From Streptomyces sp. AC550_RSS872 (GTDB taxonomy: Bacteria > Actinomycetota > Actinomycetes > Streptomycetales > Streptomycetaceae), in the NCBI RefSeq assembly GCF_019049285.1, contig NZ_JAGMUL010000026.1:248001-312000 (forward strand): 64,000 nt of DNA. The letters are read 5' to 3'. A program made the translations under genes and the position numbers. This document shows positions 19,204 to 28,028 of this stretch, piece after piece. Within the stretch, counting starts at the first letter, position 1, and each line of letters begins with the position of its first letter. The notes below the pieces were generated by a model. That model was not told the origin of the DNA. It was given only the letters and a program-made list of their open reading frames with translations, and made no database searches.

Positions 19204-19390
19204 ACCCATCCTTCGCCTCGGTCTTGCGCCCCAAGTGTGCCGTACGAATCCGGCACTCCCGGCAGTTGATCGTGCCCGGCGCGGCGGGTACGGAACCGCA
19301 CAAAGGGGCGCCGTGGGCATGAGGACGCCACCGACCACCGGATCGCTGCATTCCGTCCGTACTGACGTCTTGTCGGACCGTACGGTTGTT

Positions 19391-20332
19391 TCAGTGGCAG
19401 AGCCGGGCCTCGTGCTCCGCGTGCCCGACCGGCTCCAGCTGGAAGGTGCAGTGCTCCACGTCGAAGTGGTCGCCGAGGCAGCCCTGGAGCTCGTGCAGCA
19501 TCTTCTCGTGGCCGATCGCGTTCAGGACGTCGGAGCGCACCACCACATGGGCGGAGAGCACGGGCATGCCGGAGGTGATCGTCCAGGCGTGCAGATCGTG
19601 GACGTCCTCGACGCCGTCCAGGGCGAGTATGTGGGCCCGCACCTGGTTCATGTCGACGTCCTTGGGGGCCGACTCCAGCAGTACGTCGAGGGTCTCGCGC
19701 AGCAGCTTGAAGGTGCGTGGCACGATCATCACGCCGATGACCAGCGAGGCGATCGGGTCGGCGGCCTGCCAGCCGGTGGCCAGGATCACCGCGGCCGAGA
19801 TCAGCACCGTGAGCGAGCCCAGCGTGTCCGCGGCCACCTCCAGGAAGGCGCCGCGCACGTTCAGGCTCTCCTTCTGGCCGCGCATCAGCAGCGTCAGCGA
19901 GATCATGTTCGCGACCAGACCGATCGCGCCGAACACGATCATCAGGCCGCCCTCGGTGTCCGCGGGCGTGAAGAACCGCTGGATCGCCTCGTACAGGACA
20001 TAGCCGCCGACGCCGAGCAGGAGCAGACAGTTGGCGAGGGCGGCGAGGATCTCGGCCCGGGCGTAGCCGAAGGTGCGGGTCGTGCTCGGCGGGAGGTTCG
20101 CGAAGTGGATGGCGAGCAGGGCCATGCCCAGGCCGACCGCGTCCGTCGCCATGTGCGCCGCGTCCGCGACCAGGGCGAGCGAGTCCGCGGCGACACCGCC
20201 GACGATCTGGACCACCATGACGCCGAGCGTGATCGCCAGAGCCACCCGCAGTCTCCCGCGGTAGGCGGCAGCCGCCGTACCGCTGGTCGGCACGTGCGAG
20301 TGCCCGTGCGCGTGATCGTGCCCAGCCCCCAT
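19391..20332 (-). CDS. Cation diffusion facilitator (CDF) metal efflux transporter
   Basis: Proton-coupled exporter for zinc or a similar divalent cation, 313 residues. It starts with a His-rich loop (GAGHDHAHGHSH), has six membrane helices, and shows the metal sites: VADAAHMATDAVGL in helix 2 (HxxxD) and VAADTLGSL in helix 5 (here Asp with no paired His seen). A cytoplasmic C-terminal domain of about 90 residues carries HDLHAW and HVVV, typical of the zinc-transporting group. It stands downstream of galE on the same strand, but a strong terminator lies between them, so it is an independent unit. Confidence 0.92.
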   Translation of the reverse strand: MGAGHDHAHGHSHVPTSGTAAAAYRGRLRVALAITLGVMVVQIVGGVAADSLALVADAAHMATDAVGLGMALLAIHFANLPPSTTRTFGYARAEILAALANCLLLLGVGGYVLYEAIQRFFTPADTEGGLMIVFGAIGLVANMISLTLLMRGQKESLNVRGAFLEVAADTLGSLTVLISAAVILATGWQAADPIASLVIGVMIVPRTFKLLRETLDVLLESAPKDVDMNQVRAHILALDGVEDVHDLHAWTITSGMPVLSAHVVVRSDVLNAIGHEKMLHELQGCLGDHFDVEHCTFQLEPVGHAEHEARLCH

Positions 20333-20445
20333 GAGAAAGCCGCCCTTCCGCGGTCCGTACGACGATCGGAATGTCCGTCCGGGGTCACAGTGAACTACGG
20401 GCGGGGGGTATCGGGCAACGCGGCACTGAACACCGTTGTCATGTG

Positions 20446-20478
20446 CCCTGACCTGCGGAAACGATCCGCAGGTCAGGG
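20446..20478 (-). terminator. Perfect 14-bp hairpin terminator downstream of galE
   Basis: CCCTGACCTGCGGA (20446-20459) pairs perfectly with TCCGCAGGTCAGGG (20465-20478) around a 5-base loop. It begins about 10 bases after the galE stop codon, in the direction of its transcription. Confidence 0.85.
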
Positions 20479-20488
20479 CCTTGCATGA

Positions 20489-21472
20489 TCAGTCGCCCGG
20501 TCGGCCGCCGTGGTGCAGCAGCCACCCCTGCCATGCCGACTCGGCCATCTCGCGTACCCCCCGCCGGGCCGTCCAGCCGAGCTTCTCGGCGGCCAGTGCG
20601 GCGCAGGCGACCGCGCGCGGCGCGTCACCGGGGCGCCGGGCCCTGACGACAGCGGGACGCGCGTCGCCGGTGACCTCGCCGATCACGGTGATCAGCTCGC
20701 GGACGGAGACACCCTCGCCGCGGCCGATGTTCACGGTCAGATCGCCGCTCGCGTCGGGTTCCGTGAGCCGCCGGGCCGCCGCCAGGTGCGCCTCGGCGAG
20801 GTCGGCGACATGGATGTAGTCACGGACGCAGGTGCCGTCCGGCGTCGGATGGTCGTCGCCGAAGATCCGCGGGGCCTCGTCGCGGGTGAGCCGGTCGAAG
20901 ACCATGGGGACGATGTTGAAGACGCCGGTGTCGGCCAGCTCGGGCGAGGCGGCGCCCGCGACGTTGAAATAGCGCAGACATACGGTGGAGATCCCGTGCG
21001 CCCGGCCCGCCGCCCGCACCAGCCACTCCCCGGCGAGCTTGGTCTCGCCGTACGGGTTCACCGGAGCGCACGGAGTGTCCTCCGTGATCAGATCCACATC
21101 CGGGTTGCCGTAGACGGCGGCGGACGACGAGAACAGGAACCGCCTGATCCCTGCCTCGGCGACCGCTTCCAGGAGCGTGGCCAGGCCGCCCACGTTCTCC
21201 CGGTAGTAGCGCGTCGGGTCCGCCACGGACTCGCCGACCTGCTTGCGCGCCGCGAGATGCACCACACCCGTCACCGCGTGCTCGGCGAGCACCCGCTTCA
21301 GCAGGTCACCGTCGAGCGACGAGCCCTCGACGAGGGGGAGGTGAGCCGGGAGCCGCGCGGGGCGCCCGGCCGAGAGGTCGTCCAGGACGAGGACCCGCTC
21401 GCCGGCGTCGGTCATGGCCCGCGCCACATGTGCTCCGATGTAGCCGGCTCCGCCTGTGATCAGCCATGTCAT
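20489..21472 (-). CDS. galE: UDP-glucose 4-epimerase-type NAD-dependent epimerase
   Basis: Short-chain extended dehydrogenase of 327 residues that interconverts UDP-glucose and UDP-galactose or a related pair. The NAD fingerprint GGAGYIG is at residues 7-13, the catalytic serine segment is FSSSAAVYG and the YxxxK pair is YGETK near residue 145. The ATG reads MTWLITGGAGYIG; a long open frame continues upstream but is a shadow of the phosphotransferase gene. It is divergent from the phospho-polyol/exporter operon, so it may supply a sugar nucleotide for that product, an inference from position only. Confidence 0.9.
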   Translation of the reverse strand: MTWLITGGAGYIGAHVARAMTDAGERVLVLDDLSAGRPARLPAHLPLVEGSSLDGDLLKRVLAEHAVTGVVHLAARKQVGESVADPTRYYRENVGGLATLLEAVAEAGIRRFLFSSSAAVYGNPDVDLITEDTPCAPVNPYGETKLAGEWLVRAAGRAHGISTVCLRYFNVAGAASPELADTGVFNIVPMVFDRLTRDEAPRIFGDDHPTPDGTCVRDYIHVADLAEAHLAAARRLTEPDASGDLTVNIGRGEGVSVRELITVIGEVTGDARPAVVRARRPGDAPRAVACAALAAEKLGWTARRGVREMAESAWQGWLLHHGGRPGD

Positions 21473-21751
21473 GGTCGCCCACCCTATGTCGGGGTGCCGA
21501 CGGTGGAACCAATGTCCTCGATGTCCCGTCTGTGAGTACGAGTTTGTGGGCGAGGCCCCGGATCCCCGATGATGATCGCGGCATGCGCTGGGCAAACCAC
21601 GTTGATCGCTCTGCCAAACGGGTGGTGAACGTCGGCTTCCATCCATCCGATAGCCTCTGCCGACACGCCGCCCGGCCGCCACCGCCAACGGGCGCCGCCA
21701 CCCACGTACACGACCGGCGCGGACACGCCGGCACCCAGGGAGTGAGTTCGG

Positions 21752-23539
21752 TTGTCGACCGCCATCCTCACCGGTCAGCCGGTCCCCGGATCGCAGATCG
21801 AGGGCGATCTGCGGTCCCTCGGCTATGACGTGCGGGTCGCCTCCGACGCCGCCGACGCCGAGACGCTCCTCGCCCAGGTGCCCGGCGACCAGCGGGTAGC
21901 CGTCGTCGACGCCCGCTTCGTCGGCCACCCGCACGCGCTGCGCCTCGGCCTGACCGACCCCCGCTTCCCGCTCGCCGCCATCCCTGGCGCCGTGACGGCC
22001 CAGCCGGCCGGACGTCAGGCCCTGACCCGCGCGATGGCCCGCGAGAACTCCGCGGGCGGCGGTACGGCAGTCGCCGTCGACAGCCTCGCCGACCGCATCG
22101 TCACCGCCCTCGACGACGAGGGCACCGACGTCCACCGCCCCGAGCTCGGCAGCCTCGTCGCCGTCGTCCCGGCCGACCCGCAGGCCCGCAACGAGGCACG
22201 GCAGGCCGTCGCCGCCGTCGACGACGAGGCCGTACGCCTGAAGTCGGCCGTGAAGTCCCGCGACGGCTTCTTCACCACCTACTGCGTCAGCCCGTACTCC
22301 CGCTACATCGCCCGCTGGTGCGCCCGCCGGGGCCTGACCCCCAACCAGGTCACCACCGCCTCCCTGATCACCGCCCTCATCGCGGCGGGCTGCGCGGCCA
22401 CCGGCACCCGGGGCGGGTTCGTCGCGGCCGGCCTGCTGCTGATCTTCTCGTTCGTCCTGGACTGCACCGACGGCCAGCTCGCCCGCTACTCCCTGCGGTA
22501 CTCCACGCTCGGCGCCTGGCTGGACGCCACCTTCGACCGGGCCAAGGAGTACGCCTACTACGCCGGCCTCGCGCTGGGAGCCGCGCGGGGCGGCGACGAC
22601 GTCTGGGCGCTGGCGCTGGGCGCCATGGTCCTGCAGACCTGCCGGCACGTCGTCGACTTCTCCTTCAACGAGGCCAACCACGACGCCACGGCCAACACGA
22701 GCCCTACGGCCGCGCTCTCCGACAAGCTCGACAGCGTCGGCTGGACGGTGTGGGTGCGGCGGATGATCGTCCTGCCGATCGGTGAGCGCTGGGCGATGAT
22801 CGCGGTGCTGACGGCGGTCACCACTCCTCGCATCACGCTCTACGCCCTGCTCATCGGCTGCGCCTTCGCGGCGACGTACACCACGGCGGGGCGCGTGCTG
22901 CGGTCCCTGACGCGGAAGGCGCAGCGCACGGACCGGGCGGCGAAGGCGCTGGCCGACCTCGCGGACAACGGCCCGCTCGCCGCCCTCGTGGCGCGTGCCA
23001 CGCGCGCCCGCCTCGGCACTCCGCTGCTGGTAGCGGCGGGTGGAACGGCCGTCCTCGCCGTGTCCCTCTTCTCCGGCGTCACCTGGGCGCCCGTCGCCGG
23101 TGCCGTCGTCTACACCGTCACCGCCGGTCAGGCCCTGTACCGCCCCCTCAAGGGCGCCCTCGACTGGCTGGTCCCGCCGCTGTTCCGGTTCGCCGAATAC
23201 GGCACCGTCCTGGTACTGGCAGCCAAAGCGGACGTGAACGGAGCCCTTCCTGCGGCTTTCGGGCTGGTGGCAGCCGTCGCCTACCATCACTACGACACGG
23301 TGTACCGCATCCGCGGCAACGCCGGAGCGCCCCCGGCCTGGCTGGTGCGCGCCATCGGGGGGCACGAAGGACGGACGCTGCTCGTCACCGTCCTCGCCGC
23401 GGTGCTCTCCGCCTCGCAGTTCACGGTCGCGCTCACGGCCCTCGCCGTGGCCGTGGCCCTGGTGGTGCTCGTCGAGAGCATCCGCTTCTGGGTGTCCGCA
23501 GGGGCGCCCGCCGTACACGATGAAGGAGAACCCGCATGA
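21752..23539 (+). CDS. CDP-alcohol phosphatidyltransferase with extra N- and C-terminal domains (DUF5941-type)
   Basis: Membrane enzyme of 595 residues. The central part has the full CDP-alcohol phosphotransferase motif: Asp237, Asp240-Gly, Ala244-Arg245, Gly254, Asp258 and Asp262. Around it are several hydrophobic helices. The first 170 residues form a soluble domain (MSTAILTGQPVPGSQIEGDL) that weakly recalls a degenerate nucleotidyltransferase. The last 200 residues add another membrane part, as in the DUF5941 group. The TTG start has AGGGAG 9 bases upstream. The stop overlaps the next gene by ATGA. It should transfer a phospho-alcohol from a CDP-activated donor to an alcohol acceptor at the membrane; donor and acceptor are unknown. 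Confidence 0.85.
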   Translation: MSTAILTGQPVPGSQIEGDLRSLGYDVRVASDAADAETLLAQVPGDQRVAVVDARFVGHPHALRLGLTDPRFPLAAIPGAVTAQPAGRQALTRAMARENSAGGGTAVAVDSLADRIVTALDDEGTDVHRPELGSLVAVVPADPQARNEARQAVAAVDDEAVRLKSAVKSRDGFFTTYCVSPYSRYIARWCARRGLTPNQVTTASLITALIAAGCAATGTRGGFVAAGLLLIFSFVLDCTDGQLARYSLRYSTLGAWLDATFDRAKEYAYYAGLALGAARGGDDVWALALGAMVLQTCRHVVDFSFNEANHDATANTSPTAALSDKLDSVGWTVWVRRMIVLPIGERWAMIAVLTAVTTPRITLYALLIGCAFAATYTTAGRVLRSLTRKAQRTDRAAKALADLADNGPLAALVARATRARLGTPLLVAAGGTAVLAVSLFSGVTWAPVAGAVVYTVTAGQALYRPLKGALDWLVPPLFRFAEYGTVLVLAAKADVNGALPAAFGLVAAVAYHHYDTVYRIRGNAGAPPAWLVRAIGGHEGRTLLVTVLAAVLSASQFTVALTALAVAVALVVLVESIRFWVSAGAPAVHDEGEPA

Positions 23540-24288
23540 TCGGCCTCGTGCTGGCGGCCGGCGCCGGACGGCGTCTGCGCCCCTACACCGACAGCCTTCC
23601 CAAGGCTCTGGTGCCGGTGGGGCCTGCGGGGATAGAAGGCGAACCAACGGTTCTCGACCTGACCCTCGGCAACTTCGCCGAGATCGGTCTGACCGAGGTC
23701 GCGGTCATCGTCGGCTACCGCAAGGAAGCCGTGTACGAGCGCAAGGAAGCCCTGGAGCAGAAGTACGGCCTGAAGCTCACCCTCATCGACAACGACAAGG
23801 CAGAGGAGTGGAACAACGCCTACTCCCTGTGGTGCGGCCGTGACGCCCTCAAGGACGGCGTGATCCTCGCCAACGGCGACACCGTCCACCCGGTCTCCGT
23901 CGAGAAGACGCTGCTCGCCGCCCGCGGCGACGGCAAGAAGATCATCCTCGCCCTGGACACGGTCAAGCAGCTGGCCGACGAGGAGATGAAGGTCGTCGTC
24001 GACCCCGAGAAGGGCATGACGAAGATCACCAAGCTGATGGACCCCGCCGAGGCCACCGGCGAGTACATCGGCGTCACCCTCATCGAGGGAGACGCCGCCC
24101 CCGAGCTGGCCGACGCCCTGAAGACGGTCTGGGAGACCGACCCGCAGCAGTTCTACGAGCACGGCTACCAGGAGCTCGTGAACCGCGGCTTCCGTATCGA
24201 CGTGGCGCCGATCGGCGACGTCAAGTGGGTGGAGATCGACAACCACGACGATCTCGCCCGCGGACGGGAGATCGCGTGCCAGTACTGA
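23536..24288 (+). CDS. Nucleotidyltransferase (phosphocholine/polyol-phosphate cytidylyltransferase-like)
   Basis: A 250-residue GT-A-fold nucleotidyltransferase. The signature LVLAAGAGRRLRPYTDSLPK at the start binds the NTP, and ANGDTV near residue 115 supplies a metal-binding Asp. Relatives activate a phosphorylated alcohol or sugar with CTP. Placed between two CDP-alcohol phosphotransferases, it most likely makes their CDP-activated donor. ATG overlaps the previous stop (ATGA), and its own end overlaps the following gene by 13 bases, so supply in fixed ratio is expected. Whether the substrate is glycerol-1-phosphate, an inositol phosphate or another polyol phosphate is not decidable from sequence. 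Confidence 0.85.
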   Translation: MIGLVLAAGAGRRLRPYTDSLPKALVPVGPAGIEGEPTVLDLTLGNFAEIGLTEVAVIVGYRKEAVYERKEALEQKYGLKLTLIDNDKAEEWNNAYSLWCGRDALKDGVILANGDTVHPVSVEKTLLAARGDGKKIILALDTVKQLADEEMKVVVDPEKGMTKITKLMDPAEATGEYIGVTLIEGDAAPELADALKTVWETDPQQFYEHGYQELVNRGFRIDVAPIGDVKWVEIDNHDDLARGREIACQY

Positions 24289-25337
24289 CCCGGCTGATTC
24301 CGTCGCCGGTCGTCGTGGACATCCGCGCGGGTGCCCTCGACGACCTGGCCGGTGTGCTCGCCGACGAGCGCATCTCGCACTCCGGCAAGCTGGCCGTCGC
24401 GGTCAGCAACGGCTCCGGTGCCCGGCTGAGGGAGCGCCTTGCTCCCGCGCTGCCCGGCGCCTCCTGGTACGAGGTCGGCGGCGGCACCCTCGACGACGCG
24501 ATCCGGCTGGCCGGCGACATAAAGGCCGGCCACTACGACGCGGTCGTCGGGCTCGGCGGCGGAAAGATCATCGACTGCGCCAAGTTCGCCGCGGCGCGCG
24601 TCGGACTGCCCCTGGTCGCCGTACCGACGAACCTCGCACACGACGGCCTGTGCTCCCCGGTCGCAACCCTCGACAACGACGCGGGCCGCGGCTCGTACGG
24701 CGTGCCGAACCCGATCGCCGTCGTCATCGACCTCGACGTCATCCACGAGGCCCCGGCCCGTTTCGTGCGCGCCGGCATCGGTGACGCGATCTCCAACATC
24801 TCCGCGATCGCCGACTGGGAGCTCGCCAACCGCGTCAACGGCGAGAAGATCGACGGCCTCGCCGCCGCGATCGCCCGCCAGGCGGGCGAGGCGGTACTGC
24901 GGCACCCCGGCGGTATAGGAGACACCGACTTCCTCCAGGTACTCGCCGAGGCGCTGGTCCTCAGCGGTATCGCCATGTCGGTGTCGGGCGACTCCCGCCC
25001 GTCCTCCGGCGCGTGTCACGAGATCAACCACGCCTTCGACCTGCTGTTCCCCAAGCGCGCCGCCGCCCACGGCGAGCAGTGCGGACTGGGCGCGGCCTTC
25101 GCGATGTACCTGCGCGGGGCCCACGAGGAGTCGGCCTACATGGCCGAGGTGCTGCGTCGGCACGGGCTGCCGGTACTGCCGCAGGAGATCGGCTTCACGG
25201 ACGACGAGTTCGTCCGCGCGGTGGAGTTCGCTCCGCAGACCCGGCCCGGCCGCTACACGATCCTCGAACACCTCGACCTGACAACCGACCAGATCAAGGA
25301 CATCTACGCCGACTATGTCAAGGCCATCGGTAGCTGA
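24276..25337 (+). CDS. Iron-containing alcohol dehydrogenase family; glycerol-1-phosphate dehydrogenase-like
   Basis: A 353-residue NAD(P)-dependent enzyme of the Fe-ADH/dehydroquinate-synthase superfamily. The nucleotide site GLGGGKIIDCAKFAA, the following PTNLAHDGLCSPVATL and metal ligands Asp170, His248 and His265 resemble sn-glycerol-1-phosphate dehydrogenases (archaeal EgsA, Bacillus AraM), which reduce dihydroxyacetone phosphate. GTG 24276 has GGGAG 5 bases upstream. No PcrB/GGGPS-type prenyltransferase gene lies here, so if glycerol-1-phosphate is made it is more likely consumed by the neighbouring cytidylyltransferase and phosphotransferases. Another polyol-phosphate dehydrogenase activity remains possible. 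Confidence 0.8.
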   Translation: MPVLTRLIPSPVVVDIRAGALDDLAGVLADERISHSGKLAVAVSNGSGARLRERLAPALPGASWYEVGGGTLDDAIRLAGDIKAGHYDAVVGLGGGKIIDCAKFAAARVGLPLVAVPTNLAHDGLCSPVATLDNDAGRGSYGVPNPIAVVIDLDVIHEAPARFVRAGIGDAISNISAIADWELANRVNGEKIDGLAAAIARQAGEAVLRHPGGIGDTDFLQVLAEALVLSGIAMSVSGDSRPSSGACHEINHAFDLLFPKRAAAHGEQCGLGAAFAMYLRGAHEESAYMAEVLRRHGLPVLPQEIGFTDDEFVRAVEFAPQTRPGRYTILEHLDLTTDQIKDIYADYVKAIGS

Positions 25338-26094
25338 ACTCCGCCCCGTCGTTCACCCCGCGGGGGTGAAGGACCGGCGCAGCGGTGAGCACTGGATGGG
25401 ACGCCTCTACATGCGTGAGGTGTCCCTGCGGGTCGACCGCTACCTGGTGAACACCAGGGTGACGCCCAACCAGCTCACCTACCTGATGACCCTCTGCGGT
25501 GTCCTCGCGGCCCCGGCACTTCTCGTGCCGGGGATCCCGGGGGCGGTGCTCGGCGTGGTCATGGTCCAGCTGTACCTGCTGCTGGACTGTGTCGACGGCG
25601 AGATCGCGCGCTGGAGGAAGCAGTACTCGCTCGGCGGGGTCTACATGGACCGCGTCGGCGCCTACCTCACCGACGCCGCGGTGCTCGTCGGCTTCGGCCT
25701 GCGCGCCGCCGACCTGTGGGGCAGCGGCCGTATCGACTGGCTGTGGGCGTTCCTCGGCACCCTGGCCGCCCTCGGCGCCATCCTGATCAAGGCCGAGACC
25801 GACCTCGTCGGTGTCGCCCGGCACCAGAACGGTCTGGCGCCGGTCAAGGAGGCCGCCTCCGAGATGCGCTCCTCCGGCATGGCGCTGGCCCGCAAGGCCG
25901 CCGCCGCGCTCAAGTTCCACCGTCTGGTCCTCGGCATCGAGGCATCGCTGCTGATCCTGGTCCTGGCGATCGTCGACCAGGCCCGCGGCGACCTGTTCTT
26001 CTCCCGGCTCGGCGTCGCGGTGCTGGCCGGCATCGCGCTGCTCCAGACCGTGCTGCACCTCGTGTCCATCCTCGCGTCCAGCAGGCTGAAGTGA
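25315..26094 (+). CDS. Second CDP-alcohol phosphatidyltransferase family protein
   Basis: A 259-residue membrane protein with five or six hydrophobic segments. The family motif is nearly complete: Asp91, Asp94-Gly95, Ala98-Arg99, Gly108 and Asp112, but the position of the fourth Asp, the presumed general base, is Ala116 (MDRVGAY). That makes it either catalytically altered, dependent on another base, or a non-catalytic partner of the DUF5941-type enzyme in the same operon. The start overlaps the dehydrogenase gene by 23 bases and the stop overlaps the glycosyltransferase start. Confidence 0.84.
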   Translation: MSRPSVAELRPVVHPAGVKDRRSGEHWMGRLYMREVSLRVDRYLVNTRVTPNQLTYLMTLCGVLAAPALLVPGIPGAVLGVVMVQLYLLLDCVDGEIARWRKQYSLGGVYMDRVGAYLTDAAVLVGFGLRAADLWGSGRIDWLWAFLGTLAALGAILIKAETDLVGVARHQNGLAPVKEAASEMRSSGMALARKAAAALKFHRLVLGIEASLLILVLAIVDQARGDLFFSRLGVAVLAGIALLQTVLHLVSILASSRLK

Positions 26095-26996
26095 GCGGCA
26101 TGGGCTCAGCACCCGGTCCCTCATCGAAGGTCGGCGCGGTCGTCATCACGATGGGCAACCGCCCCGACGAACTGCGCGCCCTCCTCGACTCGGTCGCCAA
26201 GCAGGACGGCGACCGGGTCGAGGTGGTCGTGGTCGGCAACGGCTCCCCGGTGCCGGACGTCCCCGAAGGCGTCCGCACCATCGAGCTGCCCGAGAACCTC
26301 GGCATTCCCGGCGGCCGCAACGTCGGCATCGAGGCCTTCGGGCCCAGCGGCCGCGACGTCGACATCCTGCTCTTCCTCGACGACGACGGCCTGCTCGCCC
26401 ACCACGACACCGCCGAGCTGTGCCGCGAGGCCTTCGAGGCCGACCCGAAGCTCGGCATCATCAGCTTCCGCATCGCCGACCCGGAGACCGGAGTCACCCA
26501 GCGCCGCCATGTGCCGCGGCTGCGGGCCTCCGACCCGATGCGCTCCTCGCGGGTCACCACGTTCCTGGGCGGCGCCAACGCCGTCCGCACCCAGGTCCTC
26601 GCCGAAGTCGGCGGCCTGCCGGACGAATTCTTCTACGCCCATGAGGAAACCGACCTGGCATGGCGGGCCCTCGACGCGGGCTGGATGATCGACTACCGGT
26701 CCGACATGGTGCTGTACCACCCGACGACCGCGCCCTCACGGCACGCGGTCTACCACCGCATGGTCGCCCGCAACCGCGTCTGGCTGGCCCGCCGAAACCT
26801 TCCGGCCCTCCTCGTCCCGGTCTATCTGGGCGTCTGGATGCTGCTCACCCTCGTCCGTCGCCCGTCCGGCCCCGCCCTCAAGGCATGGTTCGGCGGATTC
26901 CGGGAAGGGTGGACCACCTCGTGCGGTCCCCGCCGGCCCATGAAGTGGCGTACGGTGTGGCGGCTGACTCGACTGGGCCGACCTCCCGTCATCTGA
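26091..26996 (+). CDS. GT2-family glycosyltransferase
   Basis: An inverting GT-A glycosyltransferase of about 301 residues. The N-terminal VVITMGNRPDELRALLDSV, the DDD metal motif (LFLDDDGLL) near residue 100, GGANAVRTQVLAEVGG and the catalytic ED-type HEETDLAWRAL near 185 are all present. A hydrophobic stretch near residue 240 (LLVPVYLGVWMLLTLV) may anchor it to the membrane. I chose the GTG that overlaps the preceding stop (GTGA); an ATG three codons later is possible. In this operon it probably glycosylates the phospho-polyol lipid before export. Confidence 0.87.
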   Translation: MSGMGSAPGPSSKVGAVVITMGNRPDELRALLDSVAKQDGDRVEVVVVGNGSPVPDVPEGVRTIELPENLGIPGGRNVGIEAFGPSGRDVDILLFLDDDGLLAHHDTAELCREAFEADPKLGIISFRIADPETGVTQRRHVPRLRASDPMRSSRVTTFLGGANAVRTQVLAEVGGLPDEFFYAHEETDLAWRALDAGWMIDYRSDMVLYHPTTAPSRHAVYHRMVARNRVWLARRNLPALLVPVYLGVWMLLTLVRRPSGPALKAWFGGFREGWTTSCGPRRPMKWRTVWRLTRLGRPPVI

Positions 26997-27092
26997 CAGG
27001 CTCGGCCCTGAGAGCCCCCGGGCCTTACCCCGGCCCCAGGTTCATGCCAGGCCCGCACAGGCTGCGCATCTCGAAGACGAAAGTTTCCACAG

Positions 27093-28028
27093 GTGAGTGA
27101 GACAACGCACGACGGCGGAGTCGCGGTGAGCGCGCCTCCGTCGCCCGACGAGGGACTCACGGCGGCCCAGCTGGCCGCCAAGCACGGGCTGACCGTGAGC
27201 GGCGCCCGCCCCTCGCTGTTCGAGTACGTCCGCCAGCTCTGGGACCGGCGGCACTTCATCCTCGCGTTCTCGCGGGCGAAGCTGACCGCCCAGTACAGCC
27301 AGGCGAAGCTCGGCCAGCTCTGGCAGGTGGCCACCCCGCTGCTGAACGCGGCCGTGTACTTCTTCATCTTCGGCATGCTGCTGGGCGCCAGGGAGGGCAT
27401 CCCGAACGACATCTACGTGCCGTTCCTGGTGACCGGCGTGTTCGTCTTCACCTTCACCCAGAGCTCGGTGCTCGCAGGTGTGCGTGCCATCTCCGGCAAC
27501 CTTGGTCTGGTGCGCGCCCTGCACTTCCCCCGGGCCTCGCTGCCGCTGTCGTTCGCGCTCCAGCAGCTCCAGCAGCTGCTCTACTCCATGATCGTGCTCG
27601 TCGTGATCATGATGGCCTTCGGCAGTTTCCCCGACCTGTCCTGGCTGCTCGTCCTGCCCGCGCTGGCGCTTCAGTTCGTCTTCAACTCGGGCCTCGCGCT
27701 GATCTTCGCCCGCATGGGCAGCAAGACGCCCGACCTGGCCCAGCTGATGCCGTTCCTTCTGCGTACCTGGATGTACGCGTCCGGCGTGATGTTCAGCATC
27801 CCGGCGATGCTCGCGGACAAGAACTGGCCGGGCTGGATCACCGACGTGCTGCAGTGGAACCCCGCCGCGATCTACATGGACCTGGTCCGCTTCGCGATGA
27901 TCGACGGGTACGACTCCTCGTTCCTGCCCGCGCATGTGTGGGCCTTCGCGCTGGGCTGGGCGCTGCTGGCGGGCGGCGTCGGCTTCGTCTACTTCTGGAA
28001 GGCGGAAGAGAGGTACGGCCGTGGCTGA
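27093..28028 (+). CDS. ABC-2 type export permease (TagG-like)
   Basis: A 311-residue polysaccharide/teichoic-acid-type ABC permease. A cytoplasmic N-terminal segment precedes six membrane helices, the first around residue 85 (LLNAAVYFFIFGMLLGA). The start of the membrane domain, AKLTAQYSQAKLGQLWQVATPLL, is characteristic of the TagG/Wzm group that exports lipid-linked polymers. The last helix ends in YFWKAEERYGRG. GTG start; the 3' end overlaps the ATPase gene by 8 bases. Confidence 0.9.
   Translation: MSETTHDGGVAVSAPPSPDEGLTAAQLAAKHGLTVSGARPSLFEYVRQLWDRRHFILAFSRAKLTAQYSQAKLGQLWQVATPLLNAAVYFFIFGMLLGAREGIPNDIYVPFLVTGVFVFTFTQSSVLAGVRAISGNLGLVRALHFPRASLPLSFALQQLQQLLYSMIVLVVIMMAFGSFPDLSWLLVLPALALQFVFNSGLALIFARMGSKTPDLAQLMPFLLRTWMYASGVMFSIPAMLADKNWPGWITDVLQWNPAAIYMDLVRFAMIDGYDSSFLPAHVWAFALGWALLAGGVGFVYFWKAEERYGRG

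Noticed and set aside
20489..23647. A 1052-codon open frame on the minus strand spanning galE and the phosphotransferase gene
   Set aside because: Only the last 327 codons have a family pattern; the rest is the antisense shadow of the CDP-alcohol phosphotransferase gene, a common effect of high GC.
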